Source: an uncultured Lachnospiraceae bacterium (GTDB taxonomy: Bacteria; Bacillota; Clostridia; Lachnospirales; Lachnospiraceae). From it: a stretch of DNA of 37,458 nucleotides. The position numbers and the translations under genes are program-made. Under the pieces are notes generated by a model, which had not been told where the DNA came from, ran no database searches, and was given only the letters and a program-made list of their open reading frames with translations. Where the stretch lies: the NCBI GenBank assembly GCA_948470905.1, contig CAOKQK010000030.1, forward strand, positions 1 to 37,458, given 5' to 3'. Shown piece after piece: positions 23,509 to 31,774 of the stretch (positions within the stretch are counted from its first letter, which is position 1; each line of letters opens with the position of its first letter).

Positions 23509-25047
23509 TTAAAACCTCTTGATTTTCTTTGTGGTGTTCTTGTCAAACTCCCTGTCACGCACCTTCAGCTTAAAGATACGTTTATATGGAGGCGCCATCC
23601 TGTTGTACTCATCAATAATGCCCTGAAGTGCGGCGCGCACATCCTTGACCTTCTTTTTGGCCGCATACTCAAGATCCGGAAATATCTCCGCCTCAATGAC
23701 GCCGTCGCTGTCGCGCACCAGGGCCTCCTGCACAAGGCGCGCGGCGCATAGCTTGTTCTCGATCTCCTCAGGGGACACATTCTCCCCGTTGGGCGTGATG
23801 ATCAGGTTCTTTTTGCGTCCGGTGAGAAACAGGAACCCATCCTCGTCCAAATATCCAAGATCCCCCGTCTTCAGCCACCCGTCCTCCAGGGTCTGTGAGG
23901 TCTCCTCCGGCATCTTGTAATAGCCCTGCATTACACTTGTGCCTTTTGCCCAGACCTCCTCATCCACAATCTTGATCTGACAGTTAGGCATTGCCTTACC
24001 CACCGATCCATCCTTCATGGCGCCGTTGCAGTTAGTGCTGATCACAGGCGCGCACTCTGTCATGCCGTAGCCCTGGAGAATGGTAATTCCAAACTTTTTA
24101 AACAGGTTGATGTACGCGGGATTCAAATACGCGCCCCCGCTGCAGATTGTATGAAACTGCTTCCCGAACACCTTCGCCTTCAGGATCGGAGCAGGGATAA
24201 GCGCCGCCTCCTCCAGCTTTTTTGCCAAAGTCTCCACCATCAAAGGCACCATCAAGATCATATTTGGCTCAAAGAGCTTAATGTTGCGGGCAACCCGCAG
24301 AAGGGAATCATTGATACAGATCACCGCCCCCAGGGAAGTCCCTTTCAGGATATCCATGCTGAGACAATATGCATGATGTATGGGAAGCACGCTCATCACC
24401 ACCGTCCCCGGCTCATATCCCATATCCAGCGCTGTGGCATTTTCCGCAAGATTCCTGTGCGTCAGCATGACCCCCTTACTCTTTCCCGTGGTGCCGGAGG
24501 TGAACAGGATCGTCGCCAGATCCTCGGGGGCAGGCTCTCTGCACGCTGCCGCACCGGCACCCGCGATGAGTTCCCAGAGATACGCCGCACCGGACACAGT
24601 ACTTTCCTCCTCCATGGCGATGAAATATTTTATGCCATGGCACCGTTCCTGCGCCATGCGCGCCACATTCTCCTTTGTCCCATCATACACAAGCGTGGTC
24701 ACATCCGCCCTTTCGATCAGCTCACACAGCTCCTCCGCAGGCAGGTTTGCATCCAGAGGGACCGCCACGCTGCCGCCGTTTACAATTCCGTAATATGCCA
24801 CAATCCAGGAGTAGGAGGTAGCTCCCACAATGGCAATATGCTTTCCCTGCTCCCCCAGGCCCTCCAGCGCCGACGTAAAATGTCCGCTGTCACTTTTCAG
24901 CTGAGTATAGGTCTTCGCCTCTATCTTTACGTCTTTTTTCCCGCCCTCATCGGTTCCCTTCACCTTATATCTGATAGCATCCCTGTCCCCGTAGGACTTC
25001 TCCGCCTCTGTAAGCAGCTCATATATGGTACTGCGCAGTCCGCTCAT
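23509..25047 (-). CDS. Acyl-activating AMP ligase (long-chain fatty acid ligase-like)
   Basis: An ANL-superfamily enzyme that adenylates a carboxylic acid and passes it to a thiol, here probably the neighbouring carrier protein. Core motifs are ILFTSGTTGKSKGVMLTHRNL (P-loop type), GYGMTECAPV, KTGDLGYLDEDGFLFLTGRKKN, and the C-terminal Lys in NTTKKIKRF. The frame opens upstream at 25146, but the ATG at 25047 with GGGGAG upstream starts MSGLRSTIYELL as expected and gives 512 residues. It is the last gene of the operon; a strong terminator follows. The long-chain acid preference is inferred from overall similarity, not from pocket residues. Confidence 0.88.
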   Translation of the reverse strand: MSGLRSTIYELLTEAEKSYGDRDAIRYKVKGTDEGGKKDVKIEAKTYTQLKSDSGHFTSALEGLGEQGKHIAIVGATSYSWIVAYYGIVNGGSVAVPLDANLPAEELCELIERADVTTLVYDGTKENVARMAQERCHGIKYFIAMEEESTVSGAAYLWELIAGAGAAACREPAPEDLATILFTSGTTGKSKGVMLTHRNLAENATALDMGYEPGTVVMSVLPIHHAYCLSMDILKGTSLGAVICINDSLLRVARNIKLFEPNMILMVPLMVETLAKKLEEAALIPAPILKAKVFGKQFHTICSGGAYLNPAYINLFKKFGITILQGYGMTECAPVISTNCNGAMKDGSVGKAMPNCQIKIVDEEVWAKGTSVMQGYYKMPEETSQTLEDGWLKTGDLGYLDEDGFLFLTGRKKNLIITPNGENVSPEEIENKLCAARLVQEALVRDSDGVIEAEIFPDLEYAAKKKVKDVRAALQGIIDEYNRMAPPYKRIFKLKVRDREFDKNTTKKIKRF

Positions 25048-25159
25048 GTCTACTCCCCTCTGCGTGCCCTTGCACGCGCTTATTCCCGCGAACAATGCGC
25101 CAAACATGCCTTCACGGACAGTTGGCCAATGCCGCAGGGGTTCCATTTTTCAACAGCTC

Positions 25160-25384
25160 CTAAGAGAGCTTCGAGAGATAATCCGCCGCCTCCTGCACAG
25201 TACGGATATTGGCTGCTTCCTCCTGGTCGATCTCCACGTCCAGCGCCTCCTCAATCTCCCCAAGCATGCTCATAAAATCAAAGGACGTAAATCCCAGGTC
25301 CTCCATAAAACGGGATTCCGGCTTGATATCCTCCCGCTTTACCTCCACATAATTCACAATGATTTCCGTCAGTTTATCAAACAT
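25160..25384 (-). CDS. Acyl (or peptidyl) carrier protein
   Basis: A 74-residue acidic carrier protein. Ser34 in EDLGFTSFDFMSML is the expected 4'-phosphopantetheine attachment site, with TSF in place of the usual DSL. Helices and length fit the family. The ATG at 25384 has GGAGG eight bases upstream. It sits between a free-standing condensation enzyme and an acyl ligase, so it probably shuttles the activated acyl group between them rather than serving primary fatty acid synthesis. Confidence 0.92.
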   Translation of the reverse strand: MFDKLTEIIVNYVEVKREDIKPESRFMEDLGFTSFDFMSMLGEIEEALDVEIDQEEAANIRTVQEAADYLSKLS

Positions 25385-25420
25385 GATCTTTCCTCCAGTC
25401 CCTTTCTCTCCTTATTGTCG

Positions 25421-26824
25421 TCACACCAATTTTATAATATCCCCGATTTTCAGGTTCGGGCACTCCGTTCCCTTGAACATGATCTTACAGATATAGTAAT
25501 AAAAATATTCCAGCTGTTCCTTGCTGTACGCCTTGGTCTGATGCTCAAAACTGAAGTCCAGGCCATTGTCCTCCGGCCTGTGCATGACTGTGAGGTACAT
25601 TCCATCCGAATAATATCCGTTGCCATACCTTTTCGTCTTATAGCGGATATTTCCCAGGTCGGTCAGCCCCTTCTCCCTCAGCGTCGCCGGCTGATAGGTC
25701 AGCGATACGGTCTCATAGCTCAGCCCCTGGGGACAGTGATAATACTCCTTTCGATAGGAGAGGTACTCGGCAGGATTGAAATTTACATACCGGAACACCT
25801 CGTTCTGTTTGTCCCGAATCTCACGGATCCCTTCTAAGAAACTCTTTGTCTCCGGAATGACTGTCCGAAAGGGAAAACAATGGATGCGGGTGCCCCCGGA
25901 CTTTTTTTCCAAAAGCGTTGCCCTGCGGGCATATGCGACCTGCATGGACACATCGTCACATTGATTGATCTTCTGGAGATAGGTACGTATCCCCATGATG
26001 AGCAGGCACTGCAGCGAAATATGCTGCTCCTCGCAGAAATTCATAAGCCTCCTGGTAGGCTCCTCCTCCAGGTGGAAAATATCGATGGCGGCTGCAAAGC
26101 TGTCCGAGCCCGTGGATGCCGCCCTGAGATTTGGATCGCCGGCTGCCTTCCTTGCCTCCTCCAGCTTACCCTTTCCCTCAATTCCGTTGTATATTGGCTC
26201 AGATTCTTCAATCTGCCTATGGAAATATTCCCTGTCCCTGGCCTGCGCCCTGCTTCCCGCCTCATATGCCAGATCCTTCTCCAGCTGCTCCGTGTAGGAA
26301 CGCATGTCGGCGGGATAGGGAACTCCCTCAAAGTTTGCGCTACAGTACAGCTCTATGACATCCTTCAGGAAACAGATCAGGGACTGGGCGTCCAGAAACC
26401 TGTGGTCGCCTGCAAGGTACATGCCCTCAAATCCGTCCGGGGTCTTGATGATGACTACTTTGTTCATGGGCGTATCTTCCCCGTCAAAGGGAATCCTCGT
26501 CCAGGCTGTCATCTCGGCTTCCGCCTCCTCCATGGACTTTCCCGTGAAATCCATGAATTCAATCTCCCGGTCCTCCTTATCGGCAATATACTGATACCAC
26601 TGATCCTCCTTACTGTCATACGCAAGCCGCGCACGCATGGATTCACAGCGCTCGTATGCCTTGTAGATTGCCTTTCTCAGCTCCTCTACATCCAATTCAA
26701 ACTCTATGGTAAGGCTCGTGCCAACATTCAAAATTTCCTTTCCCGGACTGTACTGTGCATAGTAATTGTGGAATTTCTGCGCCACCGTCAGCGGGTAGGT
26801 TTTATGGCCCTTCCTCGTTTTCAT
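25421..26824 (-). CDS. Free-standing NRPS-type condensation domain protein
   Basis: The 467 residues fit one condensation (C) domain of non-ribosomal peptide synthetases, with no adenylation or carrier domain attached. The catalytic HHxxxDG motif appears as D140-H-R-F-L-D-A146: the second His (the catalytic one, His141) and the Asp are kept, while the first His is Asp and the Gly is Ala. Such enzymes join an acyl group on a carrier protein to an amine or alcohol. The ATG at 26824 overlaps the hydrolase stop (ATGA), so the two are translationally coupled. The ACP gene follows 36 bp downstream. Confidence 0.82.
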   Translation of the reverse strand: MKTRKGHKTYPLTVAQKFHNYYAQYSPGKEILNVGTSLTIEFELDVEELRKAIYKAYERCESMRARLAYDSKEDQWYQYIADKEDREIEFMDFTGKSMEEAEAEMTAWTRIPFDGEDTPMNKVVIIKTPDGFEGMYLAGDHRFLDAQSLICFLKDVIELYCSANFEGVPYPADMRSYTEQLEKDLAYEAGSRAQARDREYFHRQIEESEPIYNGIEGKGKLEEARKAAGDPNLRAASTGSDSFAAAIDIFHLEEEPTRRLMNFCEEQHISLQCLLIMGIRTYLQKINQCDDVSMQVAYARRATLLEKKSGGTRIHCFPFRTVIPETKSFLEGIREIRDKQNEVFRYVNFNPAEYLSYRKEYYHCPQGLSYETVSLTYQPATLREKGLTDLGNIRYKTKRYGNGYYSDGMYLTVMHRPEDNGLDFSFEHQTKAYSKEQLEYFYYYICKIMFKGTECPNLKIGDIIKLV

Positions 26825-27774
26825 ATTCCTATTCTCCTCTCAAATTCCGTCAGTGCGTTCTCGTAAGCCTCCATGTCCTTGTAATAGCTCTCCGCATGGC
26901 CCGCTCCCTCCACGATCAGCTCCTGTTTGGGCGAACGGCAGCTCTCATATATCTCATGACACATACTGCAGGGGACAAAGGTATCCGCCGAACCGTGAAT
27001 GAAAAGAATGGGAACCTTCGCCTTTTTTACCTCCCGCCTGGCATTGCATTCATCCATCCCATATCCTGCCAGCCTTTTGTTGAGGAAATCGGCTCCCTGG
27101 ATCGCCGGGAACGCCGGCAGGTGATACATTTTGTTCAGCACATGGGTGAACACCTCCTTTGGCGACGTAAAGGCACAGTCGGAAACAATTCCCTTTACAT
27201 TTGCAGGAAGCTCCAGGCCGCTTGTCATCAGAACAGTCGCCCCTCCCATGGATGTGCCATGGAGCAGGATTCCCACATCTTCCCCACACTCCTGTATGGC
27301 CCAGTTGATCCACCCGAGGGCGTCCTTTCTGTCCAGGCACCCGAATCCAATATACTCTCCCTCACTTCCGCCGTGGGCCCTGGCATCCGGAAGCAGCATG
27401 GCATAACCCCTTTTCAGAAAATACCGGGCGATCGCCACATGATTGCTCAGCCCTTCTCCCGTGTAGCCGTGAAAACAGATCACAATCCTGTTTCTCTCTC
27501 CTATGGTCCTGTCCGCCGGAAAGTATGTGGCGTGAAGCTTTAACCCATCAAAGGACGAAAGATATACATCCTGGTGAGGTTTTGCCATCACAAATTTCTT
27601 TCTCTCCTCCATAAGCGGATAATACTTTTCCCAGTCGGTGCCTGACATCTTCACAGTCCGGTCCGTCCTGGCATTCCCCCGTTTCATGGTACGATTATAA
27701 AAGTATACTGTCTCCCCTATTCCCGCCGTTGCCAGCGCTCCCGCTGCCAGCACAATCTTTTTCAAAACACCCAT
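26821..27774 (-). CDS. Alpha/beta hydrolase, membrane-anchored
   Basis: A 317-residue serine hydrolase of the alpha/beta fold. The nucleophile elbow is GTSMGG (Ser175), the acid is Asp264 (GSADTFVP) and the base is His293 (GAGHAES); the oxyanion motif is CFHGYTGEG. An N-terminal hydrophobic stretch (KIVLAAGALATAGIGETVYFY) suggests a signal anchor. It may act as a thioesterase, esterase or amidase on the operon's lipid product. It begins 3 bp after a small repeat ORF and overlaps the condensation gene by four bases. Confidence 0.88.
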   Translation of the reverse strand: MGVLKKIVLAAGALATAGIGETVYFYNRTMKRGNARTDRTVKMSGTDWEKYYPLMEERKKFVMAKPHQDVYLSSFDGLKLHATYFPADRTIGERNRIVICFHGYTGEGLSNHVAIARYFLKRGYAMLLPDARAHGGSEGEYIGFGCLDRKDALGWINWAIQECGEDVGILLHGTSMGGATVLMTSGLELPANVKGIVSDCAFTSPKEVFTHVLNKMYHLPAFPAIQGADFLNKRLAGYGMDECNARREVKKAKVPILFIHGSADTFVPCSMCHEIYESCRSPKQELIVEGAGHAESYYKDMEAYENALTEFERRIGI

Positions 27775-27777
27775 TTT

Positions 27778-27942
27778 TCATTCTTCCTTTTCCAGCCTGT
27801 TATCTATAATTAAAGTCATCTGCAATTCTGCTGCCTGCACTTCCGGCATATGCATTTCTGCCGTCTGCACTTTCGGCATATGCATTTCTGCTGTCTGTAC
27901 TTCTGGCATCCGCATTTCTGCTGCCTGCCCTGTCAGATTCAT
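27778..27942 (-). CDS. Small coupled ORF made of a 10-residue repeat
   Basis: Its ATG (27942-27940) overlaps the stop of the SCP2-like gene as ATGA, and its TGA ends 3 bp before the hydrolase ATG. It encodes 54 residues. The core is a decapeptide repeat (AEMHMPKVQT and variants) copied from a 30-bp tandem repeat, and the tail is TLIIDNRLEKEE. Position and frame fit a translated coupling ORF, but I recognise no family and it has no own ribosome binding site. It may serve only to carry ribosomes between the flanking genes. Confidence 0.45.
   Translation of the reverse strand: MNLTGQAAEMRMPEVQTAEMHMPKVQTAEMHMPEVQAAELQMTLIIDNRLEKEE
27821..27940. repeat. 30-bp tandem repeat, about four copies
   Basis: Units at 27821-27850, 27851-27880, 27881-27910 and a decayed copy at 27911-27940 follow the plus-strand pattern TGCATTTCTGCYGYCTGCAC then TTYCGGCATA. 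The period of exactly 30 bp keeps a minus-strand frame open. There are no spacers. Confidence 0.85.
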
Positions 27943-28376
27943 TTGTCCAGATTCTTCGATGCCTTCTTTGCCGCTGTCCTGGCTATGGTTCCCACTACCT
28001 TATCCATTGTCTTCTTTGCCGCGCTCTTCGACTTTTGGGCAGCGTCTCTTTTCATCTCCACAATATCCTTGAGCCGAAGGGCCTTATCAAGGTTTCCCTC
28101 CACCCTAAGCCTTCCGTCCATAAACGCGCCCACAGGATCCAGCTCCCCGTCCGCAATCTTTAACAACACATCCGGCGCACAGATAAAGATCGCATCCCTG
28201 TCATAATACTCATAGGGCTCCACAAAGAGAGCGCCGTCCTTGACCTCCACATAGAAAGCGCCGCCAGCCTCCTGATCCTCAATATTGAACTGAAAAGCGA
28301 GATGCTCCCTGATATCGCTCACATCAGTTCCCATAAATTTCCCCTTAATCTCATAAAAAAAATCTGCGTATGTCAT
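27939..28376 (-). CDS. SCP2 sterol-transfer-domain protein
   Basis: A 145-residue protein with an SCP2-like lipid-binding fold (TYADFFYEIKGKF near the N-terminus, then AFYVEVKDGALFVEPYEYYDRDAIFICAPDVLLKIADGELDPVGAFMDGRLRVEGN in pieces). The Lys/Ala-rich tail is basic and probably helical. SCP2 domains bind fatty acyl and other lipid chains, fitting its place as first gene of a lipid-handling operon. The frame extends upstream to 28517, but the ATG at 28376 with GGGAGGTGGAG just before it is clearly better. It is preceded by the operator-flanked promoter. Confidence 0.82.
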   Translation of the reverse strand: MTYADFFYEIKGKFMGTDVSDIREHLAFQFNIEDQEAGGAFYVEVKDGALFVEPYEYYDRDAIFICAPDVLLKIADGELDPVGAFMDGRLRVEGNLDKALRLKDIVEMKRDAAQKSKSAAKKTMDKVVGTIARTAAKKASKNLDK

Positions 28377-28540
28377 TTCTCCACCTCCCTGCCCGCTTTT
28401 GCGGACATTCATTGACTGTTTGGACATTTCCTTCCCAAGGCTCCACCCTCCAGCACCTGTCTGTGGGACGCATTTTTTATGCTTTGACTGCTCCCTCTTT
28501 GTCCCACACTCCGGCACTGATTTCTGTGTCTTGCATTTTC

Positions 28541-28551
28541 GACCATTGGTC
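28541..28551. promoter_or_regulatory. TetR-type operator, copy 1
   Basis: GACCATTGGTC is symmetric around its central base and extends to the 13-bp CGACCATTGGTCG (28540-28552). It lies about 10-20 bases downstream of the predicted transcription start of the leftward operon. Confidence 0.75.
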
Positions 28552-28567
28552 GATTCCTTTATAGATA

Positions 28568-28597
28568 TTTATAACATATTTTTCGACCATTGGTCAA
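28568..28597 (-). promoter_or_regulatory. Promoter of the SCP2-hydrolase-condensation-ACP-ligase operon
   Basis: On the minus strand TTGACC (28597-28592) is followed after 17-18 bp by TTATAA or TATAAA (28574-28568). The -35 box overlaps operator copy 2, and operator copy 1 lies just beyond the start site. The leader to the SCP2-like ATG is about 185 nt and I see no known riboswitch in it. Confidence 0.7.
28585..28595. promoter_or_regulatory. TetR-type operator, copy 2
   Basis: A second exact GACCATTGGTC, centred 44 bp from copy 1 (about four helical turns, same DNA face). It overlaps the -35 element of the leftward promoter and lies about 175 bp upstream of the divergent TetR gene. Confidence 0.75.
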
Positions 28598-28769
28598 CAT
28601 TATTTTTCACAAATTAGCGAGAAAAACCGCACAAATTTTGAGTACTATTACTAATTGTTTGAAAAACCCCTTTGTGTTATTCTGATTCTGAAACATAAAA
28701 TGTGCCAATCAGTTAAAACCAATTCAAAAAGTTGAAATAAACCAAAACAATACTGAAATGAGGACACCC

Positions 28770-29402
28770 ATGCCGGATACAAAAAAATATGACAGAATCC
28801 TGGACGCCCTTCAAATGCTTCTGAAGGACAGCTCCATACAAAATATTTCCGTGAGTGATATTGCCAAAAAGGCTGAGATTGGAAAAGGCAGTATTTACTA
28901 CTACTTTCCCTCCAAAGAAGCGATTCTCGACGCTCTGATAAAAAGAAGCTATGAAGCACCCCTCAAGACTGCAAGCAGCCTTGCGTCAAAAACAGAAATT
29001 TCTCCGTTTACACGCATGGCTATGATCCTGCAGGCGTGCCGCAGTTCCTCCGCCGCGTTTTTAAGCCATGACAACACTTCCCCCGGCACAGACAGCAGCG
29101 CGCAGGATCTTGCGTATCTGCACCAGAAATACATGAACCACCTGATATCCGAACTGAAACCGGTTTTGACGGAAATCATAAAACAGGGGATTTCTTCCGG
29201 AGATATTCACTTTGAATATCCGGCTGCGCTTGCCGAAATCGTACTTATCGTACTTGCCGTCAAGCTCAACAACACTTTTTTGTCCGCCACCGCAGAAGAT
29301 TCAGAGGATACTATCCGGGGGCTTGTATCCCTCCTGGAAAAAGGGACCGGCATTCCTCAGGGCTCCATCAATTACCTGACCATGTCTGAAGATTCCCTAT
29401 AG
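28770..29402 (+). CDS. TetR-family transcriptional regulator
   Basis: The N-terminal 50 residues form the TetR helix-turn-helix (YDRILDALQMLL, then NISVSDIAKKAEIGKGSIYYYFPSKEAILDAL). The remaining ~150 residues are the helical ligand and dimer domain. An ATG at 28758 exists, but the ATG at 28770 has GAGGA six bases upstream and starts MPDTKKYDRIL. The gene is divergent from the lipid/NRPS-like operon, and the shared 393-bp region holds two identical operators, so it most likely represses that operon and releases on binding a lipid-like ligand. Its own promoter is not clear. Confidence 0.9.
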   Translation: MPDTKKYDRILDALQMLLKDSSIQNISVSDIAKKAEIGKGSIYYYFPSKEAILDALIKRSYEAPLKTASSLASKTEISPFTRMAMILQACRSSSAAFLSHDNTSPGTDSSAQDLAYLHQKYMNHLISELKPVLTEIIKQGISSGDIHFEYPAALAEIVLIVLAVKLNNTFLSATAEDSEDTIRGLVSLLEKGTGIPQGSINYLTMSEDSL

Positions 29403-29485
29403 CTTCATAACTTCCTTCTCCAGATTGTACAGGCATCACCGGCAAGCGTGGTTCAGCTTCGCCGGACACACAGCACCCAAAAAAG

Positions 29486-29516
29486 AACCCTCCGGAACAC
29501 ATCTGCCCGGAGGGTT
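29486..29516. terminator. Bidirectional terminator between tetR and the chemotaxis receptor
   Basis: AACCCTCCGG (29486-29495) pairs perfectly with CCGGAGGGTT (29507-29516). T-rich sequence follows on the plus strand, and CTTTTTTGGG follows on the minus strand. It lies in the 259-bp gap between the two convergent genes; the rest of the gap shows nothing else. Confidence 0.85.
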
Positions 29517-29661
29517 TTACATTTAATTTCTTTCTTATGATTTTTTCCTTAATTACAAAATATGCAAAGTCAAAGACCTCGCGGCATTCGTCAAGGTCCC
29601 CTGGACTTGTGACTCATTGCCCGCGGAAATAAGAGCCTGCGCTCACTATACTTCACTGCCC

Positions 29662-31368
29662 TTATGCCGGCAATGTGAATTTCGCGATCAGGGCATCCAG
29701 TGCCGCTGCCTGGGTCGACAGCTCCTGGCTTGTTGCAGAGGATTCCTCTGCAACCGCAGCATTGGTCTGGATAACATCCGAAATCTGGTTGACCCCTGCT
29801 TCCGCTTCTTTCATTGTCGCCGCCTGGTTCATGGATACGACACTCAACTCCTTGGAGGAATCCGCCACCTCCCTGATACCCTCTACCACAACCTCAATAG
29901 AAGCAACCGCACGGTCAGCCACCTTATTGCCGTTTTCAATCTCCATCATGGAACCTTCGATCAGGGATCTTGTATCCACAGCCGACTTGCTGCTCTGCTC
30001 CGCAAGCTGCCTGATCTGATCCGCCACCACGGAGAAGCCGCGTCCAGCCTCCCCTGCCCTTGCAGCCTCAATGGAAGCATTGAGGGAAAGAAGGTTCGTC
30101 TGGGCGGCAATGTCTTCAATCTCAGATATGATATGCCCTATCTTCTGGGAAGATTCATTGATACGGTTCATGGCATCAACCATCTCCCGCATATCCGCAC
30201 TGCTCTTGTCTGCCATATCTGCATACTTTTGGGACTGCTGATAAGCTTCCTCCGCGGATGCTGCCGCTCTCTGCGCCGCATCTGCGATGGTGGTGATCGT
30301 CGCCTGAAGCTCCTGCACCGCTCCCGCCTGCTCTGTAGCTCCCTCCGCAAGGCTTGTGGAAGTCTCTGCGAGATTGCCGGAACCTGCCGTAACCTGGACT
30401 GCGGACTCTTCAATAAACCTCATCGTCTCAACCATGCTGTCCTTCAGCTGCTTTGACGAATCAAACAGCTGCCTGAAGTCCCCCACATACCTGGAGCTGT
30501 CCTTAGACATTACAGTATAATCGGAATCAGCCATCTGGCCCAGTATATTCTCCATATCACTGATGATAAATTCAAGGGAGGACGCCATATCCCTTGCAGA
30601 AGTTATCATATCGGAAACCTCATCCTTCGTCTCCGTATCAGGAAACGCGCTGAACAGATCGCCCTTTGCAAAATTTTCAAGCCTTTCTCCAAGCTGCTGC
30701 AGGGGCCTGGATATATTGGTCGCAATACCCGCCCCAAGGCGCACGGCAAAAATGATAGCCATAGTGATGATCACTACCGCTAAAATCACAAGCCCAATAC
30801 AGACACCTGTCATAAGAGCGGACATGCTGTTCCCACGTTCAACCTTGATATCCATGATGGAAACCAGCTGGTCATTGATGGAATTATACAGCGGCAGCAG
30901 CTCCTGCATTGCCCTGTTCTGAGCTTCCTTGGACTTCCCGGCATCGGAAGAAGAACCCAGATCCAGGATTTCCTGCTCCAGCTTCCAGTATTCCGGCAGC
31001 TTATCAGATATGGAGTGGTATACCTCCTTATTCGCCTCCGACACCATCGCTTTCTCCAAATCAGCAAAACTCTGCTCGAACAACTTTATACTTTCGTCGT
31101 GGGAAACCCGCATATTTTCAATAGCGCTTACATCATCATAACCGATGCATCCTCTCAATGTAGACCTGGTCTCTGCAAAATAGGTCATTGTCTTGCCTAC
31201 ATCTCCCTGTGCAAAGCCGTAATCCGTCAGCACTCCCGAATAGACCACCGCTACCGCGATCATGCCGCCCAGCACAACCACCGCCACAAAAGCGGGAATT
31301 CCGGACGCGATCACAAATGCATGCATCAGACGCTCCCTGATTCGATACTTGTTCAACTTCTTTGCCAT
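29662..31368 (-). CDS. Methyl-accepting chemotaxis protein
   Basis: A transmembrane chemoreceptor of 568 residues. TM1 lies at about residues 18-43, a helical extracytoplasmic sensor (four-helix-bundle type) follows, and TM2 lies at about 203-227 ([21 protein letters not shown]). HAMP follows TM2, then the signalling coiled coil with the conserved tip [37 protein letters not shown] in pieces. It controls CheA kinase in flagellar or other behaviour. The frame extends upstream to 31530, but the ATG at 31368 has a perfect AAGGAGG. No other chemotaxis gene is in the window, so it is an orphan receptor here. Ligand unknown. Confidence 0.95.
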   Translation of the reverse strand: MAKKLNKYRIRERLMHAFVIASGIPAFVAVVVLGGMIAVAVVYSGVLTDYGFAQGDVGKTMTYFAETRSTLRGCIGYDDVSAIENMRVSHDESIKLFEQSFADLEKAMVSEANKEVYHSISDKLPEYWKLEQEILDLGSSSDAGKSKEAQNRAMQELLPLYNSINDQLVSIMDIKVERGNSMSALMTGVCIGLVILAVVIITMAIIFAVRLGAGIATNISRPLQQLGERLENFAKGDLFSAFPDTETKDEVSDMITSARDMASSLEFIISDMENILGQMADSDYTVMSKDSSRYVGDFRQLFDSSKQLKDSMVETMRFIEESAVQVTAGSGNLAETSTSLAEGATEQAGAVQELQATITTIADAAQRAAASAEEAYQQSQKYADMADKSSADMREMVDAMNRINESSQKIGHIISEIEDIAAQTNLLSLNASIEAARAGEAGRGFSVVADQIRQLAEQSSKSAVDTRSLIEGSMMEIENGNKVADRAVASIEVVVEGIREVADSSKELSVVSMNQAATMKEAEAGVNQISDVIQTNAAVAEESSATSQELSTQAAALDALIAKFTLPA

Positions 31369-31515
31369 TACCTTTTCCTCCTTGTTCTCTCCAGAGCGTG
31401 TTTGAAAAACGCCCTGGGAATATTCATGCTTTATATTCCAATTCAGGCTGGCCGCCCACCTGGACCACTTCTGTCTCAATCCCGCCCTTTCCAAGAACCC
31501 GCCACTTTCTTCAGA

Positions 31516-31561
31516 GCAGTGTATGTACACCCCTTTGCGTTGGCACTGCCGTTTACCAACG
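31516..31561 (-). promoter_or_regulatory. Structured leader upstream of the chemotaxis receptor gene
   Basis: The leader between the predicted start site (about 31590) and the gene is roughly 220 nt. It holds two overlapping inverted repeats: CGTTGG (31538-31543) with CCAACG (31556-31561), and GCAGTG (31516-31521) with CACTGC (31544-31549). These could form alternative structures. A short ACGCAAAG string recalls c-di-GMP-I riboswitches, but the rest of that motif is not there. Confidence 0.3.
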
Positions 31562-31595
31562 ATACTTTCGTCTCATGTTCCATCCTATACCGACC

Positions 31596-31604
31596 ATTAT
31601 ACCA
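31596..31604 (-). promoter_or_regulatory. Extended -10 promoter of the chemotaxis receptor gene
   Basis: The minus strand reads TGGTATAAT (31604-31596), an extended -10 box with a consensus hexamer. No good -35 is seen. It lies in the 406-bp divergent region between the receptor and ABC exporter genes. Confidence 0.5.
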
Positions 31605-31683
31605 TACCTCCTGGCAAATTGCACTACATAATTTCCAACAGCTCATCCAAAAATATTTTTCCTGTTCAGGACGCTCAAATATA

Positions 31684-31692
31684 TGCTATAAT
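31684..31692 (+). promoter_or_regulatory. Extended -10 promoter of the ABC exporter pair
   Basis: TGCTATAAT (31684-31692) is an extended -10 with a perfect hexamer and a weak -35. An 8-bp inverted repeat, TAATACCC (31689-31696) and GGGTATTA (31733-31740), brackets the predicted start and early leader and may be regulatory. Confidence 0.5.
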
Positions 31693-31774
31693 ACCCCTAA
31701 CCAATCCCATCCTCCGACGACTATATGGATGTGGGTATTACGCACACAAAAGCACACAAAAGGAGTACGTGACC

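Noticed and set aside
23509-25384. Primary fatty acid synthesis genes
   Set aside because: The ACP sits with a ligase and a condensation enzyme, without fab genes, so a secondary pathway is more likely.
27821-27940. CRISPR-like array
   Set aside because: The 30-bp units are direct tandem copies without spacers.
28376-28517. N-terminal extension of the SCP2-like protein
   Set aside because: It has no family similarity, and the ATG at 28376 has a strong ribosome binding site.
31538-31561. c-di-GMP-I riboswitch
   Set aside because: Only an ACGCAAAG string and a nearby stem match; the second helix and the receptor sequence are missing.
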